Of a stretch of 64,000 bases of DNA, positions 51,493-59,979 are shown one piece after another. The translations under genes and the position numbers were made by a program. Every line of letters starts with the position of its first letter. Within the stretch, counting starts at the first letter, position 1. The stretch lies in contig JALHNB010000021.1 in assembly GCA_022843745.1 (NCBI GenBank), positions 54,496-118,495 on the forward strand, given 5' to 3'. The DNA comes from Anaerolineae bacterium (lineage in GTDB: Bacteria > Chloroflexota > Anaerolineae > Aggregatilineales > Phototrophicaceae). A model generated the notes under the pieces. It worked only from the letters and a program-made list of their open reading frames with translations. It was not told the origin of the DNA and ran no database searches.

Positions 51493-52509
51493 CTATTTCA
51501 CCGCCGACTCACTGCTAACCGCTGCTTTTCCTGAATTCTCGTCTTTCCCCTTCAGCACATCGCTCAACGAAACGCCTAACGCCAAAAGGCCAATCGTTCC
51601 CCAGATGATATAACCGAGGATGGTGACACCATGAAACAGGAAACCGAGCGACGTTGATAACAGCCGTTCCATGCCAACGGCGTTGCCTGCCGTCTGCACA
51701 GCACCTTCGAATGGGCCAATCGCGGCTACACTGAGGGGGATCGCGATGCTGAAGGAAGCTAAGGTAATCGAAAGCACCGTCATCAGGAAAAGGTTGTCCT
51801 GTGCACCAATCGACACTGCCAGACAGTAAAATGTCGCCAGTGACAGACTCCATGAAATGAGCGTCCAGACAATCGCATGAAGGGCGCTGCGCCACTGTGT
51901 CAGCGGCTTGATGCCGTCTAAAACATGATCGAGCAAACGCCCCAGGTTGAGCTTTTTGATAAAAGGTAGCAAATTTTCGAAAAATGCCAGCGTTCGATGC
52001 GCGATAGCCGGGTAACGCGCGAAAATAATCAGGACGATAAACGCGATGACTGCCGCCACGCCGAAAAGTGCCGCTGCCTGTGTCGCTACTGCGGGAGCAT
52101 CGGGAAGCTGGGTGAGGGCAATCGACAGCCAGATGACGACCAGGAGCGTATCCAGCAGTCGTTCAACCAGAATACTGGTGGCGGCGGTGAACAAAGGCAC
52201 ACCAGAGCGTGTAACGAGCAAACTACGTGCGACTTCACCCGCGCGGAACGGTAATTGATTCAGGAGCATGGCAATATTGAGCATGTGAAAGGCCTGCATG
52301 GTTTCGACCTTGCCGCCGAGAAGCCCACGCCAACGAATAGCCCGTGTCCACAGCCCGGCAGTGATGAAACCCAGTGCTGCCAAGACCCACAACAAATCGG
52401 CCTGACGAATGCTCTGGGCAACGTCAGCCAGCGGAATACCTCGCAGCGTCAACCACAAAAAGAGGGCGCTTACCGCCACGCTGGCGATCAAAAAGATAAC
52501 ACGTCGCAT
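51493..52509 (-). CDS. UPF0104/lysylphosphatidylglycerol synthase-like membrane protein
   Basis: The 338-residue polytopic protein has about eight membrane segments. IRQADLLWVLAALGFITAGLWTRAIRWRGLLG and LNIAMLLNQLPFRAGEVARSLLV are typical of the YbhN/AglD/UPF0104 (LPG synthase TM) family. The soluble aminoacyl-transferase part of MprF is absent, so it is not itself an LPG synthase. Role may be lipid flipping or glycolipid work. The response-regulator gene lies upstream on the same strand. Confidence 0.87.
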   Translation of the reverse strand: MRRVIFLIASVAVSALFLWLTLRGIPLADVAQSIRQADLLWVLAALGFITAGLWTRAIRWRGLLGGKVETMQAFHMLNIAMLLNQLPFRAGEVARSLLVTRSGVPLFTAATSILVERLLDTLLVVIWLSIALTQLPDAPAVATQAAALFGVAAVIAFIVLIIFARYPAIAHRTLAFFENLLPFIKKLNLGRLLDHVLDGIKPLTQWRSALHAIVWTLISWSLSLATFYCLAVSIGAQDNLFLMTVLSITLASFSIAIPLSVAAIGPFEGAVQTAGNAVGMERLLSTSLGFLFHGVTILGYIIWGTIGLLALGVSLSDVLKGKDENSGKAAVSSESAVK

Positions 52510-52579
52510 AGACTTGCCTTTTTATTCACATACTACGCTCAAGGGTAATGCGTCCTGACTTGCGGTTGCCTAAATGCAA

Positions 52580-53290
52580 TCACGCCTCGAATTTATAGCC
52601 TACACCCCATACGGTCTGAATGAAGATAGGCTTTGTCGGATCAGGCTCTATTTTCTCGCGCAAACGGCGGACATGAACCGTTACCGTGCTGGGGTCGCCA
52701 TAAAATCCAAACCCCCACACCTGGTCGAGGAGCTGGTCACGTGTGAATACTTGGCGCGGGCTGCTGGCAAAAAACCATAATAAGTCGAATTCTTTGGCGG
52801 TCAGCGCCACGGAGCGACCATTCACGGCGGTTTCGCGGGTACGTGGGTCGATATAGAGGCGTTCAAAACTCAAGGGACGTTCGGAAGTGTGGCTGGGGTG
52901 CGCGCGCCGCAGAACAGCCCGCACCCGTGCGACGAGTTCCTGTGGGCTGAAAGGTTTGGTCACATAATCATCAGCCCCGAGTTCCAGACCTTGAATGCGA
53001 TCTCGTTCGCCCGTTCGGGCGGTCAGGATGATGATGGGGACTTCGCGTTCGGTGACAAGCGTGCTAGAGCCGTCACCATCACGCAGGCGGCTGGTGATTG
53101 TCAGCCCATCAATCCCAGGCAGCATAATATCCAGAATCATCAAATCGGGTAGCTCGTTTTCCAGCATGGCTAAGGCGGTTTTGCCATCTGCGGCTTCATT
53201 CACCTTATAGCCGTCGCGTTCGAGATAGCGGCGCACGACCTCACGGATGGTCGGCTCATCATCGACAACGAGAATGGTAGACTGCTTCAT
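52580..53290 (-). CDS. OmpR-family response regulator
   Basis: The 236-residue protein has a receiver domain with DDE at the start (ILVVDDEPTIREV), phosphoacceptor D in LMILDIMLPGIDG, T in IILTART and K in DDYVTKPFSP. A winged-helix DNA-binding domain follows (RELTAKEFDLLWFFASSPRQVFTRDQLLDQVWGF...VTVHVRRLREKIE). No histidine kinase is adjacent; the only kinase in the window is at 25608. A GTG six bases upstream of ATG 53290 is an alternative start. Confidence 0.95.
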   Translation of the reverse strand: MKQSTILVVDDEPTIREVVRRYLERDGYKVNEAADGKTALAMLENELPDLMILDIMLPGIDGLTITSRLRDGDGSSTLVTEREVPIIILTARTGERDRIQGLELGADDYVTKPFSPQELVARVRAVLRRAHPSHTSERPLSFERLYIDPRTRETAVNGRSVALTAKEFDLLWFFASSPRQVFTRDQLLDQVWGFGFYGDPSTVTVHVRRLREKIEPDPTKPIFIQTVWGVGYKFEA

Positions 53291-53383
53291 AAACACCTGA
53301 ATGATAAACGCTGTCGCTAATGATGACCTAAAAGATAAATACTGTAGCTATTGTAGTCGATTTCGCGAGGGATTGTCAGCAAT

Positions 53384-54004
53384 TCATTCAGCGCTTTTAA
53401 CCCGTGCGTAATGGCGGCGCGCTTTTGCCCGGTTTCCGCAGCCTTTCATATCACACCAGCGGCGGCTGTGGTTGCGGCTGGTATCGAGAAACATCCAACT
53501 GCATGTTTCGCTGCCACATTCCCGCACTAACCCGCGTTTTTCCGAAAGTAAAAGTTCCGCCGCCGACCAGGTGATCGGCCACAGCGGTTTTTCGAGCGAA
53601 TCGCTGACCCATTCCCACTGAAGTCCTTCTGAAATCGTCCCGCGCGACCCCGCTTCATTTAAAAAGGCATTGAAAGCGGCTAAATCCTTTGATTCTGGCT
53701 GCTCCCCGGCGGAGATAGCCGAAAAAATGTCGTACATTGTTTGACGCAGAGCGCGGGCTTTTTCCAGTGTTTGGATGGCGTCCGCCGGGTATTCAGATGC
53801 GCTGCGGGTTAACTGCTCGGCTTCATTTTCGCTGATGATGCCAGCTTCTCTACCCCACAGGACAATGTCGTCATAGGTGTGCAGATTTTCTTTCCATTCG
53901 CGCTTTAAATTTCCATCGGCGGTGTTGCAATAATCCAGGCAAAGGTATCCGCTGCTAAAGTCAAACCTTGTTGATTCCGTCGCTAATTCGTCCATGAGCC
54001 TCAC
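53384..54004 (-). CDS. ABATE/CGNR zinc-finger transcriptional regulator
   Basis: The 206-residue protein has an N-terminal ABATE-like domain (YLCLDYCNTADG...) and a C-terminal CGNR zinc finger: CGSETCSWMFLDTSRNHSRRWCDMKGCGNRAKARRHY. CGNR proteins are thought to be transcription factors. The start is either GTG 54004 or ATG 53995. A divergent small gene begins at 54114, and the shared 109-bp gap holds an inverted repeat that may be its operator. Confidence 0.88.
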   Translation of the reverse strand: MRLMDELATESTRFDFSSGYLCLDYCNTADGNLKREWKENLHTYDDIVLWGREAGIISENEAEQLTRSASEYPADAIQTLEKARALRQTMYDIFSAISAGEQPESKDLAAFNAFLNEAGSRGTISEGLQWEWVSDSLEKPLWPITWSAAELLLSEKRGLVRECGSETCSWMFLDTSRNHSRRWCDMKGCGNRAKARRHYARVKSAE

Positions 54005-54019
54005 GCTTAACCGTCAAAA

Positions 54020-54098
54020 TAACCTTGACAGGTTAGATAGCCTCTGCTAAACTTATAACCAGTAAAAGCATTATAGCAGGTTATGTAACAAACGTAAA
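54020..54098. promoter_or_regulatory. Divergent promoters with AGGTTA operator sites
   Basis: Plus strand: TTGACA (54025-54030), 17 bp, TAAACT (54048-54053), for the gene at 54114. Minus strand: TATAAT at 54070-54075 with TTTACG 17 bp upstream, for the CGNR gene. TAACCT-TGAC-AGGTTA (54020-54035) overlaps the plus -35, and a third AGGTTA lies at 54078-54083. Confidence 0.65.
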
Positions 54099-54113
54099 TA
54101 GAAAAGGTGTGCC

Positions 54114-54344
54114 ATGCTTGACTCACAGCATATTTTACTCGAACAGCGTCACAAAGAACTGATCCACGAACGGGAAATGCAAACTCTTGCACAAACCGCG
54201 ATGGAAGGGCATGAGAACGACAGCCCGTTCTATGCCGATGCCTTAGCCACTTTGGGCCGCCAGCTCATTACCTGGGGCGAACAGCTTGAGGAGCGCTATG
54301 CAATGACTTGCACGGAATGCCCAACACCTAAGCTCAGTGCATAA
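54114..54344 (+). CDS. Small helical protein divergent from the CGNR regulator
   Basis: The 76-residue protein is charged and helical: SQHILLEQRHKELIHEREMQTLAQTA, then a short acidic turn and FYADALATLGRQLITWGEQLEERY, ending CTECPTP with two cysteines. No family is recognised. It is probably under control of the CGNR protein. There is no signal peptide. Confidence 0.68.
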   Translation: MLDSQHILLEQRHKELIHEREMQTLAQTAMEGHENDSPFYADALATLGRQLITWGEQLEERYAMTCTECPTPKLSA

Positions 54345-54396
54345 ATCTATCTCATCTTAGTGCGTAAAGCTGTTCTCAGCCTAGCGCATCTAGCCC

Positions 54397-55866
54397 CTAT
54401 TTTTTCTTTTCCGCTTTGCCCAGGACAACCCTGCCAGTTTGACCGTTGACCAGTGCGGTGCGAATATCGCCGTCTTCTTCCGTCAGCGTCGCCACCCAAA
54501 CTGGCAGGAGCAGTAACCGAAAATTCATATCCCGAACCGCGCTAAAAATCGAAATCTGAACCTGCTCGTCGCCTGTTTCCTTGCGGCTATGTTTTTCGCG
54601 CATGTGGTTCGAGACTTTGCTGCGGGCTGCGAGCGATGCCTTGTCAAAGTCGATGCTGTAAAGCTGCGCTGGGTATTTCGCCAGCAGCTTTGCCTCATAC
54701 GGGATTACGGTATCGAATTTATATTTGCCCAATTTTTCGGTGATGCGTTCGGGAGGCGATTCTACGGCGCACACTTCAAGATTAAAAATGCCGTCGGTGT
54801 AAGTTGAGCGAGTCTGCGTCTTTGCCATCACAAAGCGACTGTCACGGTGTGATCCTTTATAGGTGCGCGTTTCGGTAATATCCGCCATCGCATCAAATAC
54901 CCAGAACGGCAGGTAAACGCCGTCCAGCGAGGCTGACCTGACACGGTTGTTATCGAATAAATTGGCGATGCGCTGTGTGACACCACCCAACTGTGCTTTG
55001 ATATTTGCCGCTGCTTCTTCGCGTGAAATGCTGAACTGCACCAGTCCGTCCGGTTGCTCGAACGATTTCAGCGCATCCTGCATAATCACGTGGGTCGAAC
55101 CGCAAAATGGGCAATCCTCCGAAAGTTTTCGTGCGGGAATCGTGCGTTCCGCACCGCACTCGTTACAATGCAGCAGTCGTTCGCCGATCAGCCATTTAAC
55201 GCCTCGCGCCTTGCGTTCGATCAGCGCCATTGCCAGCGAATCCGAGCCATCATCATTTAGAGTACGTGGCTTACGCTGCTCGACATGTCCACAGAATCGA
55301 CATTCGACACGCCCACTTTCGTCATCAATCGTCAGATTACCGGAGCAAACCGGACACAGCAGCACCTGAGTCTCGGTTTTCACGGGTTCGGCGACCTGTT
55401 GAAGCGGTAGATCATTGTAGTGGTGGGTACGTGTGGCTTGTTCCGGTGTCAAGCGCCCGTTTAAAATCATCAATTTGCGTAGGGCTTCTGGGTTGCTGGC
55501 ATCATAAGCCAGTATGATACCCAGGTGATCGCGCTTGATTTTTTCATCTTCAGTCAGTTCAGCAATCCACAAGTGCGCGTCGGCAAAATCCGCCTGAAAA
55601 TTTAACGCCCGCCGGAATGAGTCGAGCGCTTTTTGTTTGTCACCGTTATAGAGTAGGTCATGGCCTGTGCGGAAAGCAGACATGGCGTTGTGGTTGACTT
55701 CGCCTCGGTGTGTGATGTCGATCTCCGGGCGTGGGCCACGTGCCTGTGCCTCAGTCATTTTTGCGTCCAGCGGCGAATAATTGCAGTTCGGGCACATGAT
55801 TTTACTTTGTTGAAAGTTATATCTCATGCGCTTGCCACACTGTGGACAGGTTAATTCGTCGCTCAT
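54397..55866 (-). CDS. Multi-zinc-ribbon protein with TPR-like segment
   Basis: The 489-residue protein starts with a CPQCGKR...CPNCNYSP zinc ribbon (7-31), then a TPR-like helical part (about 60-130: AFRTGHDLLYNGDKQKALDSFRRALNFQ). A second ribbon CPVCSG...CRFCGH (about 170-195) and a third CNEC...CPFCGS (about 235-258) follow. The C-terminal half is beta-rich (YLPFWVFDAMADITETRTYKG), like bacterial zinc-ribbon membrane-adjacent proteins, but lacks a clear membrane segment. Function unknown. Confidence 0.78.
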   Translation of the reverse strand: MSDELTCPQCGKRMRYNFQQSKIMCPNCNYSPLDAKMTEAQARGPRPEIDITHRGEVNHNAMSAFRTGHDLLYNGDKQKALDSFRRALNFQADFADAHLWIAELTEDEKIKRDHLGIILAYDASNPEALRKLMILNGRLTPEQATRTHHYNDLPLQQVAEPVKTETQVLLCPVCSGNLTIDDESGRVECRFCGHVEQRKPRTLNDDGSDSLAMALIERKARGVKWLIGERLLHCNECGAERTIPARKLSEDCPFCGSTHVIMQDALKSFEQPDGLVQFSISREEAAANIKAQLGGVTQRIANLFDNNRVRSASLDGVYLPFWVFDAMADITETRTYKGSHRDSRFVMAKTQTRSTYTDGIFNLEVCAVESPPERITEKLGKYKFDTVIPYEAKLLAKYPAQLYSIDFDKASLAARSKVSNHMREKHSRKETGDEQVQISIFSAVRDMNFRLLLLPVWVATLTEEDGDIRTALVNGQTGRVVLGKAEKKK

Positions 55867-55961
55867 GCCGCTTTCTCCGCTTCGTTTACTCTATTTTCAG
55901 TATATGCCCATAGGTGCTTTCAGTCCCTACAGGCATATGCAAATTTCGTAAATTTTCGGAT

Positions 55962-56900
55962 TTACTCTGGGCAGACCGCGAAGGCATCGGCAGCAGCGCG
56001 TGTCGGCAGGGCAGGAATCGCGCCGCGTTGAGTCGTCGCCAGTGCGCCAACAGCATTGGCAAAGCACAAAATTTTCTTCATATCAGTCAGGTAATGATCC
56101 CAATTTTCGAGAATGCCCACCAGCATCCCGGCGACGAAACCATCACCCGCACCAGTTGTATCAACCGGGGTTACGCTATACCCTGGCACCTGGATGCTCT
56201 CTTTGCGGGTATGAACAGTCGCGCCACCGGGGCCATGTGTGACGACGATGATTTGCATCTCTGGTCGCCAGAGTGCGTTTACATCGCTGCCAGGACTCAT
56301 GAATTCGAGTTCTTCATCGCTGATCTTGACAATGTGCGCGTAATTCAACCCCGTCAACATGCCCTCACGCGCGATTTCGGCATCCGGCCACAATGCCAGT
56401 CGGAGATTTGGGTCGTATGAAATGAGCTTATTGCGAGAGCGTGCGTGCTGCGCGGCGATGAGCGTTGCCGAACGGCAAGGCTCGTTTATTAGGGTGATCG
56501 AGCCAAAGTGGAAGATTTTGTGCTGGTCGATAACGTTGAGCGCGACATCTTCCGGGCGCATGAGCATGTCGGCGCTGGGGTGGCGATAAAAAACGAAGCT
56601 GCGTTCACCCCCTGGCCCTAACGACACGAACGCCAGCGGAGTCCGCGCCTCAGTCGAAAATTTCAGCCCGCTTATGTCAATGTGATCGGCCTGTAACACG
56701 CCCGCCAGATAATGCCCAAAGGGATCATCGCCGACCTGACCGAGAAACGCGCTCGGATGTCCCAACCGCGACACGGCAACAGCCACATTCGCTGGAGCGC
56801 CGCCGGGGGCTTTCTGGAAACCAGATGCTTCACCGACTGTCACACCGCTTTCCAACGCAACAAAATCAATCAATAATTCACCAAAACACACAACGCTCAT
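55962..56900 (-). CDS. PfkB-family carbohydrate kinase (fructokinase-like)
   Basis: The 312-residue kinase phosphorylates a sugar with ATP. VVCFGELLIDFVALESG, the glycine-rich GGAPANVAVAVSRLGHPSAFLGQVGDDPFGHYLA and the catalytic DTTGAGDGFVAGML motif near residue 255 are fructokinase-like. ATG 56900 has AAGGAG eight bases upstream; an in-frame start 81 bases earlier would overlap the promoter of the divergent leader. It probably acts on fructose or a related sugar. Confidence 0.92.
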   Translation of the reverse strand: MSVVCFGELLIDFVALESGVTVGEASGFQKAPGGAPANVAVAVSRLGHPSAFLGQVGDDPFGHYLAGVLQADHIDISGLKFSTEARTPLAFVSLGPGGERSFVFYRHPSADMLMRPEDVALNVIDQHKIFHFGSITLINEPCRSATLIAAQHARSRNKLISYDPNLRLALWPDAEIAREGMLTGLNYAHIVKISDEELEFMSPGSDVNALWRPEMQIIVVTHGPGGATVHTRKESIQVPGYSVTPVDTTGAGDGFVAGMLVGILENWDHYLTDMKKILCFANAVGALATTQRGAIPALPTRAAADAFAVCPE

Positions 56901-56972
56901 TTTTTTACTCCTTGAATACGCCTCTATTTTAGGGGGATTACGCGCGGATTGCATCCAGATTTTAGAAGTTGC

Positions 56973-57002
56973 TTGACACATCCCAAGAAATTATGTTAGA
57001 TT
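56973..57002 (+). promoter_or_regulatory. Promoter of the leader-GNAT-RIO-RsgA operon
   Basis: A perfect TTGACA (56973-56978) is followed by a 17-18 bp spacer and TTAGAT/TAGATT at 56996-57002, with TG just before the latter as in extended -10 boxes. Transcription would start near 57008. Confidence 0.65.
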
Positions 57003-57042
57003 TATTTTGATCTGCTTAACTAAGTTATTGGAGGCGCATTGC

Positions 57043-57111
57043 ATGACAACCATTCATTCTGCTAAACCCACTGTGGTTGCATTTGCTTTGAGTGCGCCAA
57101 CCCTCCGCTAA
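57043..57111 (+). CDS. 22-codon leader peptide
   Basis: GGAGG (57030-57034) is spaced eight bases from ATG 57043. The ORF opens MTTIHSAKPT, continues through VVAFALSA and ends PTLR then TAA. Its distal codons (57090-57097, GAGTGCGC) are complementary to GCGCACTC at 57151-57158, so a ribosome on the end of the ORF would change folding downstream. There is no sign that it is a mature protein; it looks like a regulatory leader. Confidence 0.72.
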   Translation: MTTIHSAKPTVVAFALSAPTLR

Positions 57112-57143
57112 ATTCGTCCTTTTCCTAACTAAGACAATTTAAC

Positions 57144-57258
57144 GGCCACAGCGCACTCGTGACTCGTGGCTATTTGATTCTCCGATAGCCACACCGGGTA
57201 CGTTCGTGGCTGTTTTTATTTCAGCCATGCGCGTTTCGTACATGGCTGATTTTGATTC
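57144..57258 (+). promoter_or_regulatory. Attenuator: six alternating complementary RNA segments
   Basis: Segments GGCCAC (57144-57149), GTGGCTAT (57166-57173), ATAGCCAC (57185-57192), GTGGCTG (57206-57212), CAGCCATG (57222-57229) and CATGGCTG (57241-57248) can each pair with their neighbour. 2:3 is an 8-bp stem; 3:4 is a 6-bp stem followed by TTTTTATTT; 5:6 is a perfect 8-bp stem followed by ATTTTGATT. Pairings 1:2, 3:4, 5:6 and 2:3, 4:5 are mutually exclusive, as in ribosome-mediated attenuation. Confidence 0.7.
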
Positions 57259-57281
57259 TGTCTGAAGGAGGAGAAGCGACG

Positions 57282-57914
57282 ATGAAGACAATCGAAACTG
57301 AACGGCTGACCATCCGCCGATTGACGATGGAAGATTTGAACGATAGCAATCAGATTTATGTTGATGCGGGTTGGACTGACCCTAATGACACACCGGAGCA
57401 ATCTTTGAGCAAACGCAAAACATGGCTGGAATGGTCAGTGCGGAATTACGATGCACTCGCCAATCTATACCAACCACCCTATGGTGATCTCGCTGTGACG
57501 CTCAAAGGCGAAACACGGCTGATCGGCTCGGTGGGTATTGTGCCGGGACTTGCGCCATATGGGCAGCTTTCCTACTACAAGGCGCACGGTTTTGCGGGCG
57601 ATGAGCGACTCTTTATCCCCGAAGTTGGCCTGTTCTGGGCATTTCTGAAGGAACACTGGGGAAAAGGCTACGCCACCGAAGCCGCACAGGGACTAATCGA
57701 ATTTGCTTTCAATGAAATGAAACTACGGCGTATTCTGGCGTGGACGGAATACGAAAACGAAAATTCAATGGCCGTTATGCGGCGCTTGGGTATGACGATT
57801 GAGAAAAATCCGCTGCCTGACCCTCACTGGTTTCAGGTCGTGGGCATTCTCGAAAACCCGATCAATTCACTTACTCAGAATTTACAAACGAACACACAGG
57901 TAACAACACCTTGA
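57282..57914 (+). CDS. GNAT acetyltransferase, first gene of attenuated operon
   Basis: The protein (210 residues from ATG 57282, with AAGGAGGAG nine bases upstream) is RimJ/RimL-like: TIETERLTIRRLTMEDL at the start, LFWAFLKEHWGKGYATEAAQGLIEFAF with the acetyl-CoA loop, and AWTEYENENSMAVMRRLGM. It may acetylate a ribosomal protein, a tRNA-linked target or a drug. Its stop TGA overlaps the TTG start of the RIO kinase gene, so translation is coupled. Confidence 0.87.
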   Translation: MKTIETERLTIRRLTMEDLNDSNQIYVDAGWTDPNDTPEQSLSKRKTWLEWSVRNYDALANLYQPPYGDLAVTLKGETRLIGSVGIVPGLAPYGQLSYYKAHGFAGDERLFIPEVGLFWAFLKEHWGKGYATEAAQGLIEFAFNEMKLRRILAWTEYENENSMAVMRRLGMTIEKNPLPDPHWFQVVGILENPINSLTQNLQTNTQVTTP

Positions 57915-58990
57915 ACGACCAGACAACAACCTATCGCAAAGCTAATAACACACCTATCAAAGGACAACTGACCTTGAATAACTACGACGAGTACGAGAAT
58001 TACGAGCAGTACGAAGAGGAATTTGACCCGATGCGCACAGACCGTCAGGCACGACGCAAGCGCAAACCGAAAATCAAGCATGTCCCGAAAAAATCGGAGC
58101 ATCAGGTCATTGCCGAAATTACCAGCAAGAGCGGCGGGAGTGAAGGTGGTTTTCAGACCACTTATCAACCCGGTTTGTTCGAACAATCATGGCTGCCGAT
58201 GTCGCTGCGTGCATTTTACGATCAGGAACTCATCATTGATGTGCTGGCGCGGGTGAAGGGCGGCAAAGAAGCCAGCGTCTATCGCTGTCTGGCGCGTCCA
58301 TCAACCGGTATGGAATTGGTCGCGGCGAAAGTTTATCGCCCACGCATGTTCCGTAATCTGCGCAATGACAAGATGTACCGCGAAGGCCGCCAGATTCTCA
58401 AGGAAAATGGCAAAGCGGTGAAAGGGAGCGATCATCGCAGTATGCGGGCTATCGGTAAAAAGACCGATTTCGGTCAGCAGTTGGAACATACCTCGTGGCT
58501 GATGTACGAATATCAGACGCTTGAACGGCTTTACAAGGCTGGCGCTTCCGTGCCTAAGCCGCTTGCTGTGAGCGAAAACGCCATCCTCATGAGCTACTGT
58601 GGCGACGAGAAAATGGCTGCGCACACCTTGAATGAGGTCGAACTGTCCGACAAGGAAGCGGTGCCACTTTTTCGGGAAGCGCTGCGCAATATCGAACTTA
58701 TGCTGCAAAACAATCTGATTCACGGCGATCTGTCGGCCTATAACATCCTCTACTGGGAGGGCAAAATTACGCTGATTGATTTCCCGCAGCTGACGAACAG
58801 CCTCACGAACGGGCAGGCCTATTTCATCCTTCAACGTGATATTGAGCGCATCTGTGAATACTTCATCGGTCAGGGCGTATCTTGCGACTCTGACTCCATC
58901 ACCGACAACCTATGGAAACGCTACGTTGATGGTGTGCGCGTGCTGCCTCTGCCTCCTGAAGAAGAGGATGAGGAGGAAATATACGAATGA
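57911..58990 (+). CDS. RIO-family protein kinase
   Basis: RIO kinases are atypical kinases/ATPases; eukaryotic and archaeal members mature the small ribosomal subunit. The protein has 359 residues from a TTG at 57911. An acidic N-tail (YDEYENYEQYEEEFD, 24-39) precedes a basic stretch (47-61), then KGGKEASVY (116-124), AAKVY with K140, HGDLSAYN at 271-278 (catalytic D273) and LIDFPQ at 288-293. All key residues are present. The start overlaps the GNAT stop and the stop overlaps the RsgA start. Confidence 0.9.
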   Translation: MNDQTTTYRKANNTPIKGQLTLNNYDEYENYEQYEEEFDPMRTDRQARRKRKPKIKHVPKKSEHQVIAEITSKSGGSEGGFQTTYQPGLFEQSWLPMSLRAFYDQELIIDVLARVKGGKEASVYRCLARPSTGMELVAAKVYRPRMFRNLRNDKMYREGRQILKENGKAVKGSDHRSMRAIGKKTDFGQQLEHTSWLMYEYQTLERLYKAGASVPKPLAVSENAILMSYCGDEKMAAHTLNEVELSDKEAVPLFREALRNIELMLQNNLIHGDLSAYNILYWEGKITLIDFPQLTNSLTNGQAYFILQRDIERICEYFIGQGVSCDSDSITDNLWKRYVDGVRVLPLPPEEEDEEEIYE

Positions 58991-59970
58991 ATACCGGAAT
59001 CGTCTTCAAAAAATCAACCGGCAGTTATGTCGTGAATGTCGAAGGGCAGAGCATCACCTGCGCGATTTCGAGCAAATTGCGCAAGGTGCTGATTATGCCG
59101 ACGGCGGATCGGTCATCCATGCCGCATCAGAAAGTGCAGGAAGTGCGCGATATTGAGGCAGTTGATCCAGTTGCAATCGGCGATGTCGTGAGCTTTATCG
59201 ACAACGGTGACAACACCGGGCTGATTATGGAAGTCCATGAGCGCAAAAATGCACTGACTCGCCGCGCTCCTGGCCCAAAGCCGCTGGAACAGGTCATTGT
59301 CGCCAATGTCGATCAGGTTATGGTCGTGTTCGCGGCAGCGCAGCCCAGGCCGAAATGGAATATGCTGGATCGCTATCTCGCCAGTGCCGAAGCCTGCGAA
59401 GTCCCGGCGGTCATCTGCATCACCAAAGTTGACCTCGTGCGCGGCAAGCGTGATGAGGCCGAGGTTTTGGACGAAGTAGAGAATTACCGCGCGATGGGCT
59501 ATACCGTGCTGATGAGCAGCGCATCCACTGGAGTCGGTGTCTACGAGTTCGAACAGGCCATCATCGGGCGCACATCCGCGCTTGTGGGCATGTCCGGTGT
59601 CGGCAAAAGCAGTTTGCTCAATGCCGTTCAGCCGGGACTCGGCATCCGTGTCAGCGAAATCAACACCAATATCGACAAGGGCCGCCACACGACGACCCAT
59701 CTGGAAATGTTCAATCTCGATAAAGGCGGCACGGTGGTTGATACGCCGGGTATGAAGCTGTTTGGTTTGTGGAATGTCGAGCCAGAGGAAGTCGCGCTGC
59801 TGTTCGCCGAAATGCGTCCGTTCGTCGGCACGTGCAAGTTCGGTCTGAAATGCACTCATACCAATGAGCCGGGCTGCGGCATTGTCCGGGCGGTACTCGA
59901 TGGCGAGATCAGCGCACGGCGGCATCAGAGCTACATCTACATGCGCGATCATCTTGAAGCGGAATATTGA
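58987..59970 (+). CDS. rsgA: Ribosome small-subunit GTPase RsgA
   Basis: RsgA is a circularly permuted GTPase that checks late 30S assembly. The 327-residue protein has an OB-like N-terminal domain, then G4 TKVD (146-149), G1 GMSGVGKSS (201-209), G2 HTTTH, G3 DTPG (252-255) and a zinc motif with C283, C289, H291 and C297. All elements are present. Its ATG overlaps the RIO kinase TGA (ATGA), so the three genes are translationally coupled. Confidence 0.97.
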   Translation: MNTGIVFKKSTGSYVVNVEGQSITCAISSKLRKVLIMPTADRSSMPHQKVQEVRDIEAVDPVAIGDVVSFIDNGDNTGLIMEVHERKNALTRRAPGPKPLEQVIVANVDQVMVVFAAAQPRPKWNMLDRYLASAEACEVPAVICITKVDLVRGKRDEAEVLDEVENYRAMGYTVLMSSASTGVGVYEFEQAIIGRTSALVGMSGVGKSSLLNAVQPGLGIRVSEINTNIDKGRHTTTHLEMFNLDKGGTVVDTPGMKLFGLWNVEPEEVALLFAEMRPFVGTCKFGLKCTHTNEPGCGIVRAVLDGEISARRHQSYIYMRDHLEAEY

Positions 59971-59979
59971 TCGGGTATC

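Noticed and set aside
57121..57248. T-box or riboswitch
   Set aside because: No T-box consensus (TGGNACCGCG-like) or known aptamer core is seen; the alternating hairpins and leader ORF fit attenuation better.
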